Below, piece after piece: positions 34,929 to 42,313 of a stretch of 64,000 nucleotides of DNA. The notes below the pieces were generated by a model. It ran no database searches, was not told the origin of the DNA, and worked only from the letters and a program-made list of their open reading frames with translations. Source of the DNA: Actinoplanes sp. TBRC 11911 (GTDB lineage Bacteria; Actinomycetota; Actinomycetes; Mycobacteriales; Micromonosporaceae); the NCBI RefSeq assembly GCF_012933445.1, contig NZ_JABBNC010000003.1, positions 186,001 to 250,000 on the forward strand, given 5' to 3'. Made by a program: the position numbers and the translations under genes. Every line of letters starts with the position of its first letter. Positions within the stretch are counted from its first letter, which is position 1.

Positions 34929-37114
34929 CAGCCCTCCGTCCGTGCCTTGAGCGCCTGGGTCACGGCGGCCGTGGTGTCCGGCAGCCGGAAGAGCGCGTCG
35001 GGCCAGTTCCAGCTTTCGGCATGCCGCATGACGATGGCCCGGGTGCGCGGGCTGGTCGCGGCCACCGCTTTCAGCAGCCGGATGAAGGCGGTGAGCACGT
35101 CGGGGTACGAGTCCGCCCAGTCCGCCCAGTCGTTGAGCGCCCCCGACGCGTACGGCTCCATGACGCTGGAGTTGAGCAACCGGACCCAGCAGGTCACCAG
35201 CATCGGGCGCAGCTCGGGGCGGCGGTCGGCCAGAAACAGCAGGCCCGGCCAGATCTCGGTCTCCTGCTCGCCGTTCTTGCCGACGTCGACATACCACTGG
35301 ACGTGCTGGGCCACGTGCTGGAAGACGAACTGGGCGCACAGTGTCCGCCGGGGATCACCTTGCCATTGCGCGATGCGTTCCAGCAGCACCGGTCCGTACC
35401 GGTCGTCGTCCTCCACCAGCAGGTCCGCGACGCTGTTGCCGATCCCCCAGGCCACCCGCCAGTCGTTTACGGTGGCCAGCGCGTCCAGCTTGATCAGCGC
35501 CGGTTCCAGGAAGATGGGCGCGAGCGCGTGACCGCGGATCCGGGCGGAGGTGGCCTGCGCCTGCCCGTTCTGGGCGTTGCCGTGCAGCCGGTTCGCCATC
35601 CGGCGGACCGGGTGATAGAAGCGGCTGTCCTCGGCCGGGATCCGCATCGCGTACGCCACCACGTCCCAGGACCAGGGGTTGTCGTCGAGCGCCATCTCCC
35701 GCAGCGCGTGGTTGTGGACGAAGTCGAAGGCGTAGGTGGCCAGGACGCCGAGCGCGGTGCCGACGTAGGTGCGGACGTCCAGCGACGGCGTGGTGGACAG
35801 GTCGCGCAGCCAGTCCAGGATCGGCCGCTGGAACTGGTATTCGTGCCACACGTGGTCCAGCACCGAGCGGGGCCGGTCCCGGTCGATGTATTCGATCACT
35901 TCGATGGGCGTACGGCCGAAGTTGCCGAACTCGGTCTTCTGCCTGGTCCGGGCGCGCAGCATGCGCAGCATCTCCCGGCGGCTGGTGGTGAACGGATCCC
36001 GCCACGGCGGCTGCAGCATCGGGGTGCCGTCGGAGACCACCTGCGGCGGCCCGTCCAGGATGTCGGTGAGTTTGCGGGCCGCGCGCGCCACGTGCTCGTA
36101 GGGCAGGCCGTTGAGGACCGCGAGCGCTATCGCCATGCTGCGCGACGGCACGTCGGGAAGCGCTCCGAACCAGATGTCGAAGTCCTCGACGACCCGTTCG
36201 CCGAGCTGACGGCGGAGCCGCTCGACGTCCACGCGCTCGCCGTCGAACTGCTGGTCGATCATCAGCGCCAGGTTCGCGGCGATCTTGACGGGGATCCCGT
36301 CGCCGAACGCCTCCTCGATCACCTCGGCGACCCGTTCGTCGGCCAGGATGCGGTCGGTCATCGCGGCGGCCGCCTCACCGTCGAAGCGCTCGGTCAGCCG
36401 CCAGCGCAGGTGGCTGGCCAGGATGTCACGATGCGGACGCGGCCGGCCGAGCGAGACGGCGAAGTCGCGGACGTCGTCGTCGTTGAGCACCAGGTCCACG
36501 TCGAGGGTGAGCACCATCCGGGCGTCGCGTTGCTCGAGCGCGGTCGCGATCTGATGCAGCACCCAGCCGTCCAGGCGAGCCTTGCCGGTCGGGTCGCTCA
36601 GCAGGAATCCGGCGCCGATCGGCAGCGGCTTCTCGGCGGTCGCGTCGGTCTCCAGCCAGTGCGGGAACCGGTGCAGGTCGACGTCGCGCTCCAGCTGGTA
36701 GATCGGCCGGTCGGAGGGAACCTGCAGGAGCCGGATCGCGGCCGCCACCCGCCCGTGGCCGGACCCGCCGCGCAGCAGGACCAGGCGTCGATCGTGGACG
36801 GCCGCCCGGGTGCGCTCCCAATCCTCCGGATCGACGAACGCGTGCCGTACCGGATCGCTGAGCGCGATGTCCACTTCGCGCAGTGGGGCCGGTTCGGCGC
36901 CGCCGACGCGCAGGATCAGCTTGTCGCCGCCGACCTGGTCGCCGCGGATGTACATGTTCCGGGCGCGGGTCAGCTTGCGGCGTGTGTCGGTGGCTTCGGT
37001 CGCCTGTCCGCCGCCCGCGCCTTGACCTCGCAGGATGCCGTTCAGGTTGGCTTCGGCCTCGGCGGTTGACTCGCCGGCCGCGTCGGCTGTCACGTCGCCT
37101 GCCGCTTCCGTCAT
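34928..37114 (-). CDS. Large STAND/iSTAND-like protein with N-terminal GDQVGGDK motif
   Basis: A 728-residue protein. Residues ~54-70 (MYIRGDQVGGDKLILRV) carry the same GDQVGGDK peptide as the tail of the upstream cyclase. A P-loop-like LRGGSGHGRVAAA lies near 112-125, but the Walker lysine is replaced by arginine, and a Walker B-like MVLTLDVDLVLNDDD lies near 205. The rest (~270-728) is alpha-helical, rich in tryptophan, and may be a superhelical repeat region. It starts by overlapping the cyclase stop (ATGA). It is probably the large regulatory or receptor component; the function is inferred from layout only. Confidence 0.65.
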   Translation of the reverse strand: MTEAAGDVTADAAGESTAEAEANLNGILRGQGAGGGQATEATDTRRKLTRARNMYIRGDQVGGDKLILRVGGAEPAPLREVDIALSDPVRHAFVDPEDWERTRAAVHDRRLVLLRGGSGHGRVAAAIRLLQVPSDRPIYQLERDVDLHRFPHWLETDATAEKPLPIGAGFLLSDPTGKARLDGWVLHQIATALEQRDARMVLTLDVDLVLNDDDVRDFAVSLGRPRPHRDILASHLRWRLTERFDGEAAAAMTDRILADERVAEVIEEAFGDGIPVKIAANLALMIDQQFDGERVDVERLRRQLGERVVEDFDIWFGALPDVPSRSMAIALAVLNGLPYEHVARAARKLTDILDGPPQVVSDGTPMLQPPWRDPFTTSRREMLRMLRARTRQKTEFGNFGRTPIEVIEYIDRDRPRSVLDHVWHEYQFQRPILDWLRDLSTTPSLDVRTYVGTALGVLATYAFDFVHNHALREMALDDNPWSWDVVAYAMRIPAEDSRFYHPVRRMANRLHGNAQNGQAQATSARIRGHALAPIFLEPALIKLDALATVNDWRVAWGIGNSVADLLVEDDDRYGPVLLERIAQWQGDPRRTLCAQFVFQHVAQHVQWYVDVGKNGEQETEIWPGLLFLADRRPELRPMLVTCWVRLLNSSVMEPYASGALNDWADWADSYPDVLTAFIRLLKAVAATSPRTRAIVMRHAESWNWPDALFRLPDTTAAVTQALKARTEG

Positions 37115-37878
37115 CGCTGATCACCGCCTTTACGGTGGCCGGTCTTGTCGCCGCCGGCATGGTGGACCGTCTTGTCGCCGCCGACCTGGTCGCCGTGCAC
37201 GGTGACATTTCCGGAATTGTGGATACCGCCGCCGGGCGGTCTGGCCGTCGTCTCCGGGCGTGGCGCGCTGGTCTGCGGTTCCGCCTTTTGCCCTGGGGGA
37301 TACGACCGTCCGGGCACGCTGATCCAGGCCCTCGCGCCGGACATCTCCTTCACGTTCAGCACGGTGGGCGCGAACGAGGCCGCGTCGATCAGCGCATAGT
37401 CGTGGCGTACGACTCCTTGATAGATCTCGTCGGACACGATCAGCGCCATCCGGGCATCCGGTGCGGACTTCAACGCGGTCCGCAACGGCTGCGCGTCGAC
37501 CAGCCGGCACGCGGTGTTGATCGCCTCGCCCACCCAGCCGGTCTCGTCGCGCTGACAATTCCCCTGGTGCAGGGCCACCCGCAGACGCATCCGATGCGCT
37601 TCACTGAACATCGCCGCCTTCTCGCCCAGCATCGCGTCGAGCGTGCGGACGAACAGCCCGGCCAGCGTCACCGTCGACGTCGTCGTGGGCACCAGCAGGA
37701 TCAGCCCGTCGCCGACGTCGAGCGTGTCCAACGTGTCCCAGTCGACGCCGGCGCCCGCGCACGACTCACGGACCACCTGGTACATGGCGCGACGCAGCGA
37801 CGCCTGGAACGGGTTGAGCCGGGACCCGAAGCTTTCAATGTCAACAACCACAATGGCCCGGAAGGTGGGTACCGCCAT
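37111..37878 (-). CDS. Class III nucleotide cyclase domain with C-terminal GDQVGGDK tail
   Basis: A 255-residue protein. Residues ~1-185 are a class III adenylate/guanylate cyclase homology domain: metal aspartates D13 in VVVDIESF and the aspartate of DVGDGLILLV, then the GxxxN-x3-R element VGEAINTACRLV with the transition-state Asn and Arg. After a Pro-rich linker, the tail from ~221 (IHNSGNVTVHGDQVGGDK, then HHAGGDK and KGGDQR) is glycine/aspartate-rich and resembles bacterial amyloid signalling motifs. The ATG at 37878 has AAGGGG upstream; a GTG at 37884 is open. First gene of the five-gene minus-strand operon. Its nucleotide product is unknown. Confidence 0.75.
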   Translation of the reverse strand: MAVPTFRAIVVVDIESFGSRLNPFQASLRRAMYQVVRESCAGAGVDWDTLDTLDVGDGLILLVPTTTSTVTLAGLFVRTLDAMLGEKAAMFSEAHRMRLRVALHQGNCQRDETGWVGEAINTACRLVDAQPLRTALKSAPDARMALIVSDEIYQGVVRHDYALIDAASFAPTVLNVKEMSGARAWISVPGRSYPPGQKAEPQTSAPRPETTARPPGGGIHNSGNVTVHGDQVGGDKTVHHAGGDKTGHRKGGDQR

Positions 37879-38064
37879 AGCCACCCCTTTTGGTCTTTCC
37901 TTTTGCCCAACCTAAGTGGCCTCCGGCGCGCAGGCCATACATCCGTCGTCCCCAATACTTACCCACAGCGATACTAAGGTCACCATAATCAAGAGCTTTT
38001 GCCCCCGTACGCCCGTGTACGTCCTTTCTTTGCCGTCGTTCTCTGTCGGGAAGCGGACCGCCCC

Positions 38065-38083
38065 GGACCTTGGTCCTAGGACC
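38065..38083. promoter_or_regulatory. DosR/DevR-like palindromic box, copy 2
   Basis: The 19 bp GGACCTTGGTCCTAGGACC are identical to the box at 30263-30281 and end 36 bp before the start of the sensor kinase gene. The site suggests autoregulation of the two-component operon by its own NarL-type regulator. The rest of the 241-bp spacer to the divergent cyclase gene is AT-richer around 37960-38030 and may hold both promoters. Confidence 0.7.
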
Positions 38084-38119
38084 CCGGTTCTGGCACGTAT
38101 CGGCGGTTATCGTGGGCGG

Positions 38120-39538
38120 ATGAGCGCCCCCAGCCGCGACGAGCTGCGCACCGCCCGGCGCCTTTCCGCGGCCCTGCTCGCGGTCAGCGACCAGCTCACC
38201 GTGCCCGAGGTGCTCCAGACGATCGTCGACACGGCCCGCGAGCTCGCCGGCGCCGAGTACGCCGCGCTGGGCGTGCCCGACGACAACGGCTCGTTCGCCC
38301 AGTTCCTGGTGGCCGGCGTCAGCCCGTCGGTGCAGGCAGCGATCGGCCCGCTCCCCCGCCAGCACGGCTTCCTCGCCCTGATGCTGCGCGACCCGGCCCC
38401 GCAGCGCCTCGACGACATCCGGGCCGACCCGCGGTTCGGCTGGTGGCCGGCCGCGCACCCGATCATGAAGGCGTTCCTGGGCGTGCCCGTCGTCGGCAAC
38501 GGCGAGATCCTCGGCGCGCTGTTCCTCGGCAACAAGGAGGGCGGCTTCACCGCCTCCGACGAAGAGCTGGTCGGCGTGCTCGCGGCCCACGCGGCGATCG
38601 CCTTGACGCACGCCCGCCTCTACGACCGCAACCGCGAGCTGACCATCGCCGAGGAGCGCGCCCGGATCGCCCACGACCTGCACGACGCGGTGGCCCAGCG
38701 CCTGTTCGGCCTGCGCCTGACGGTCCAGGCCGCCGACCTGCTGCTCGACCGCGACGTGGACGCGGCCCGCTCGCGGCTGGCCGAGGTGTCCACGCTGGCC
38801 CGCGAGGCCGCCGAGGAACTGCACGCCGCCGTCCTGGAACTGCGCCCCGCCGACCTGGCCTCCGAGGGCTTGGCCGGCGTGTTACGCAAACAGGCACAAA
38901 TCCTGGACCGCGCGTACGGCGTACGCGTGCGTTTCGAGTCGGACGACCCCGTGCTGCCGCAGTCCCAGCAGATGGTGGTGCTGCGGGTGGCCCAGGAGGC
39001 CCTGCACAACGCGATCCGCCACGCGGGCGCCACCACGGTCCGCGTGACGCTGACCTCGCCCCCCGCCGGTTCGTCGTCCCCGGCTTCCGCCAGCTCGTCC
39101 CCAGCCTCCGCCGGCTCGTCCCCAGCCTCCGCCGGCTCGTCCCCAGCCTCTGCCGGCTCGTCCCCAGCCTCTGCCGGCTGGTCCCCAGCCTTGGCCGGTT
39201 TGTCTCTGGCCTCCGCTGGTTTGTCCCCAGCCTCCGCCGGCTCATCCCCAGCCTCCGCCGGCTCGTCCCCGGCCTTGGCCGGTTTGTCCCTGGCCTCCGC
39301 TGGTTCGTCCCTGGCCTCCGGCGGCTCGTCCCCCGCATCGGCCGCGCCGGCCCGGCCGTCCGGGGCGGCTCTCGAAGTGTCCGACGACGGCGCGGGCTTC
39401 GATGTGCAGGCCGCGATGCGGGCCGGCCTGGGTTTACGGTCGATGCGCGAGCGAGCGTGCGCGGTCCGCGGCAGCCTGGAGATCCGCTCGACCCCCGGCG
39501 CCGGCACCGTCGTACGCCTGGAGGTGCCCGGTGACTGA
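38120..39538 (+). CDS. GAF sensor histidine kinase (DevS-like) with repeat insertion in its ATPase domain
   Basis: A 472-residue cytosolic kinase. One GAF domain (~15-165) precedes a HisKA_3 dimerisation helix with H185 in RIAHDLHDAVAQRLFGL and a HATPase domain with N-box LHNAIRHAG. Between the N-box strand and the G1 box VSDDGAGFD (near 420), about 100 residues (~313-415) of thirteen tandem heptads of the GSSPASA type are inserted; kinases of this family normally have only a few residues there. The last box GLRSMRERA is intact. It overlaps the response-regulator gene by 8 nt. Confidence 0.9.
   Translation: MSAPSRDELRTARRLSAALLAVSDQLTVPEVLQTIVDTARELAGAEYAALGVPDDNGSFAQFLVAGVSPSVQAAIGPLPRQHGFLALMLRDPAPQRLDDIRADPRFGWWPAAHPIMKAFLGVPVVGNGEILGALFLGNKEGGFTASDEELVGVLAAHAAIALTHARLYDRNRELTIAEERARIAHDLHDAVAQRLFGLRLTVQAADLLLDRDVDAARSRLAEVSTLAREAAEELHAAVLELRPADLASEGLAGVLRKQAQILDRAYGVRVRFESDDPVLPQSQQMVVLRVAQEALHNAIRHAGATTVRVTLTSPPAGSSSPASASSSPASAGSSPASAGSSPASAGSSPASAGWSPALAGLSLASAGLSPASAGSSPASAGSSPALAGLSLASAGSSLASGGSSPASAAPARPSGAALEVSDDGAGFDVQAAMRAGLGLRSMRERACAVRGSLEIRSTPGAGTVVRLEVPGD
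39056..39367 (+). repeat. 21-bp minisatellite inside the kinase ATPase domain
   Basis: About thirteen head-to-tail 21-bp units (consensus close to GGCTCGTCCCCAGCCTCCGCC) encode heptads such as GSSPASA, GLSLASA and GWSPALA. Point changes between units preserve the frame. The array lies in a surface loop position of the HATPase fold and may be length-variable between strains. Confidence 0.85.
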
Positions 39539-40157
39539 CCCCCCGATCCGCGTGGTGATCGTCGACGACCATCCCGCCGTACGCCGCGGCCTGCGCACCT
39601 TCCTCGAACTGGCGGACGGCCTGGAGGTCACCGGCGAGGCAGCGGACGGCCCGGCGGCCCTGGAGTTGATCGCCGCCACCGCCCCGGACGTGGTCCTGCT
39701 GGACATGGTCCTGCCCGGCATGGACGGCGTAGAGGTGCTGCACGAGATGCGCCGCCTCGCGTTACCGGCCCACGTCCTGGTGGTCACCAGCTTCACCGAC
39801 CGCAGCCGCCTGTTACCCGCCGTGCGAGCCGGCGCCCGCGGCTACTTGTCCAAGGACGTGGACCCCCAGGCCTTGGTGGCCGCCGTCCGCTCGGTAGCCG
39901 CCGGCCACTTACTTCTGGAGCCCTCAGCCGCCGACGCGCTGGCCGGCGCCGTCCCACCAGCCCTGCTCACGGCCCGGGAGCGCGAGGTCCTGGCGCTGAT
40001 CGCGGACGGCCGCTCCAACCGCGAGATCGCCCGCGCCCTGGTCGTGGCCGAGAAGACGGTCAAGACCCACGTATCAAGCATCTTGCTGAAACTGGGCCTG
40101 GCCGACCGCACGCAGGCAGCCCTGTACGCCGTCCGCTCCGGCGTCACCCTCCACTGA
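39531..40157 (+). CDS. NarL/LuxR-family response regulator
   Basis: A 208-residue regulator. The receiver domain (~1-120) has VDDHPAVRRGL, the phospho-acceptor in VLLDMVLPGMDG and the lysine in YLSKDVD. The LuxR-type HTH (~143-205) has LTAREREVLALIADGRSNRE and VKTHVSSILLKL. The GTG start overlaps the kinase stop, so the pair is coupled. The 19-bp palindrome upstream of the kinase is a likely binding site. Confidence 0.93.
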   Translation: MTDPPIRVVIVDDHPAVRRGLRTFLELADGLEVTGEAADGPAALELIAATAPDVVLLDMVLPGMDGVEVLHEMRRLALPAHVLVVTSFTDRSRLLPAVRAGARGYLSKDVDPQALVAAVRSVAAGHLLLEPSAADALAGAVPPALLTAREREVLALIADGRSNREIARALVVAEKTVKTHVSSILLKLGLADRTQAALYAVRSGVTLH

Positions 40158-40599
40158 TTCCTCGGGCTGCTCGGTGGCGGCGAGGGCGAGATCGACAGCT
40201 AGAGACCTTTCGCGTCAGCGGTCTCGGCGCCGATCGACTTGCTGGCACGCCATCGGGTCGTGTCGACTTTTGCTGCTCGCGTCGTCTGGGCGGGTCGCTC
40301 CGCCGATGGCAGCCCAACTCTTCGCCGGCCAGGGCATCGAGGACGCCAAGAGCTTCCTGCGCAGGTCGTTCCGTAGCGCCGGCGACCGGGTTCGCAGCGC
40401 GGCGGCCGGTATTTGCTGCGTATCGCCGAGCGGGTCGCGTCGGTCGGCGATCGTGGCCGCCCGCAATGCCATTATGTGGGATCCGTGTCCGTTGTACGGG
40501 ATTGGCGACCACATGGTGGCGGCGGGTCCGCATCGTGAGAACGACGTCCACAGTGGAGTGCCTTTACGCCGCTTTCATCCCCGTTTGGTCGGCCGTTTT
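40158..40599. other. Non-coding or decayed stretch
   Basis: No convincing gene is seen. Several ORFs are open on both strands, but none has a family motif or steady codon bias. It precedes, and is probably part of, the decayed toxin region that runs to ~41590. Confidence 0.4.
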
Positions 40600-40870
40600 C
40601 TCTGACGTTTCGTAGACCTTGGATACTTAGGGCTCGCATGTGGGCGTAACTCTCCAAGGTCTCGGCCAAATCCAGAATGTGGTCGGGATCGCCACATAGT
40701 GAGATGGACGTACGAGCCGCGCGTCGACCTGCAGACAGGTGCGGCTCGACGCGCATCTCGGCCGCGGATGTCGGCCGCGAGTCGCGAGTCGCAGAACAAT
40801 TGCAGGTTGCGGGCTGCCGGTCGCCGGTCGCTCGACCCGTACGGCATCGAGATCCGCCGCGGCCAGGCTT
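40600..40870 (-). pseudogene. Possible decayed small gene (immunity-like position)
   Basis: Two overlapping minus-strand frames look protein-like only in part: NLQLFCDSRLAADIRG in one frame, and ISLCGDPDHILDLAETLE followed by SYAHMRALS in another, as if one frameshift separated them. It lies just downstream of a toxin-like pseudogene, where an immunity gene would be expected. No family can be named. Confidence 0.35.
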
Positions 40871-40905
40871 GGGACACGGATCCAGACCCCGACCCGAAAA
40901 CGTCT

Positions 40906-41590
40906 CTAGCCGGCGTCGTCGATGACTTCACGCAGCATTCGCGCGAGATCGCTCAGGAATTGAGCGGCCCCGGCGTCCGACGGGTCGGCGAGAACCCAGT
41001 TGCCGTCCCAGCCGACCAGCCGAGCCAACGTATCCGGCGGCCACGAGGCGGCGAGCACGGACTCGAGCGATCTCCCGATTCATCGCGGTGTGGTCCGTCC
41101 ATCGCAGCGACCAGTTGTCCGGACGTTCCCATTCGGTGTCGCCGTAGATCCGTCCCTCGACCGTTTGACTGCCGGATCCCTCCGGAGCGGGATGTCCGGT
41201 CCGTGCCGGGCGAGCGTGTGCGCGCCGTCAGCCTGGTGGCCGGCGTCGTTCCGAGCGATGTTGAACTCGGGCGGCTCGGTGCCCAGCCGGTCATACACCC
41301 GCATGACCCGGCCCAGCTCGGTTTCGCCCTGGTGGGATGTGGTCGCACTGGCGTTTCCCACAGTCGGCCGTCCGGCGCGAGCGGCTGCGGCGATGCGTTC
41401 CTGGGCGCGCCGGTCCGCCGTTCGGGTAGGCCTGCACCTTCGGGAAGTCCGGGTCGTTGGATGCTGTCCCGTCGTCCGCTCCGGAGCCGGGCGGACGGCG
41501 TCCGGGCGGGGGCGTCCCGCCGTCGTCGCCTCCGCCGCCGCGGCGTGGACGTGGCCGGCCGGTCAACGCGACGTCAGCTCCACGCCCGGC
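40906..41590 (-). pseudogene. Frameshifted polymorphic-toxin C-terminal region
   Basis: Conserved-looking segments run in order but in different frames. A Gly/Pro-rich linker leads to DPDFPKVQAYPNGGPA. After a shift, AQERIAAAARAGRPTVGNA runs into GETELGRVMRVYDRLGTEPP and HTLARHGPDIPLRRDP. After another shift come TVEGRIYGDTEWERPDNWSL and RWTDHTAMNREI, and after a further shift, SVLAASWPPDTLARLVGWDG to DLARMLREVIDDAG and a TAG stop. The HGPDIPL and GRIYGD...NWS..W pattern resembles C-terminal toxin domains of polymorphic secreted toxins. At least three frameshifts make it non-functional. Confidence 0.55.
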
Positions 41591-41615
41591 GTCAATAGCT
41601 GAAGAGCGGGCGCGC

Positions 41616-42248
41616 TCAGTTTCCGCCGCAACCGCCGCCCCCGCAGCCGGGCATGCCGCCGCCCTCCGGGTAATTCGTCGGGGAATCGGCGGCTCGGTCG
41701 CGGCTCCACGGTGCCCGATACGCTTTCCCGGTCCCGCCGATGTGTTCGAGACAAACCACCCCGGGCATCTCGAAGCACCGTCCGCGACCGCCGCAATCGG
41801 CGAGATAATGGCGGCCGCCGTCGACCCCGAGCTCGCCATCCACCCGGAAGAGCAGCGGCATTCGGCCGGGTTCGTCCTGCTTGGCCAGTCGGTAGGTGAC
41901 GGCGAGCCCTGACCCCCGGTTCGCCGAGGCCGCCGATTCGGTCATCGCCGATTCGGGTGTGTGATGCAGGAACCGGCCGAACGCGCTGTCGCAGAATTCC
42001 GCGTATTCACGCGTGTGCAGAACCAGCTCGTGCCACATGTCGTCGACCACCGTGGACGGCATCGCGAGCTGGGCCTTCGGGCTGCGCGCGACGAGCCGGA
42101 ACCACTGGCGGGTGCCGGCTTCCGCGGTGCGCACATCGCCCTCGGAAAGGTCCGGGTAATGGAACGAGAATCGGCTGCGGACACTAGCCGGAATCTCATA
42201 AGAATCGATGACCGCTAAACGACGATCGGTCCCCCTGTTCCGAAGCAT
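41616..42248 (-). CDS. Glycine-rich-domain-containing (GRDP-like) protein
   Basis: A 210-residue protein. Residues ~40-105 contain the hallmark VDDMWHELVLHTREYAEFCD followed by FGRFLHHTPES, typical of the bacterial/plant glycine-rich-domain protein family. The C terminus is a short Gly/Cys tail (MPGCGGGGCGGN) as in related actinobacterial proteins. Function unknown. I use the ATG at 42248; a GTG at 42272 is an alternative. Neither has a strong ribosome site. Confidence 0.78.
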   Translation of the reverse strand: MLRNRGTDRRLAVIDSYEIPASVRSRFSFHYPDLSEGDVRTAEAGTRQWFRLVARSPKAQLAMPSTVVDDMWHELVLHTREYAEFCDSAFGRFLHHTPESAMTESAASANRGSGLAVTYRLAKQDEPGRMPLLFRVDGELGVDGGRHYLADCGGRGRCFEMPGVVCLEHIGGTGKAYRAPWSRDRAADSPTNYPEGGGMPGCGGGGCGGN

Positions 42249-42313
42249 GCGCACAGCGTGCACGCCCGGCACTACGACGGCAATAACCCGTCAAGAGGTC
42301 GGACCGATCACTT

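Noticed and set aside
37111..37878. CBASS-type CD-NTase
   Set aside because: The motifs are those of class III adenylate/guanylate cyclases (paired metal Asps, Asn/Arg element), not the G-S-x-x-x-G and D-x-D of CD-NTases.
39056..39367. CRISPR array
   Set aside because: The 21-bp units are contiguous without spacers and encode heptads in frame within a kinase.
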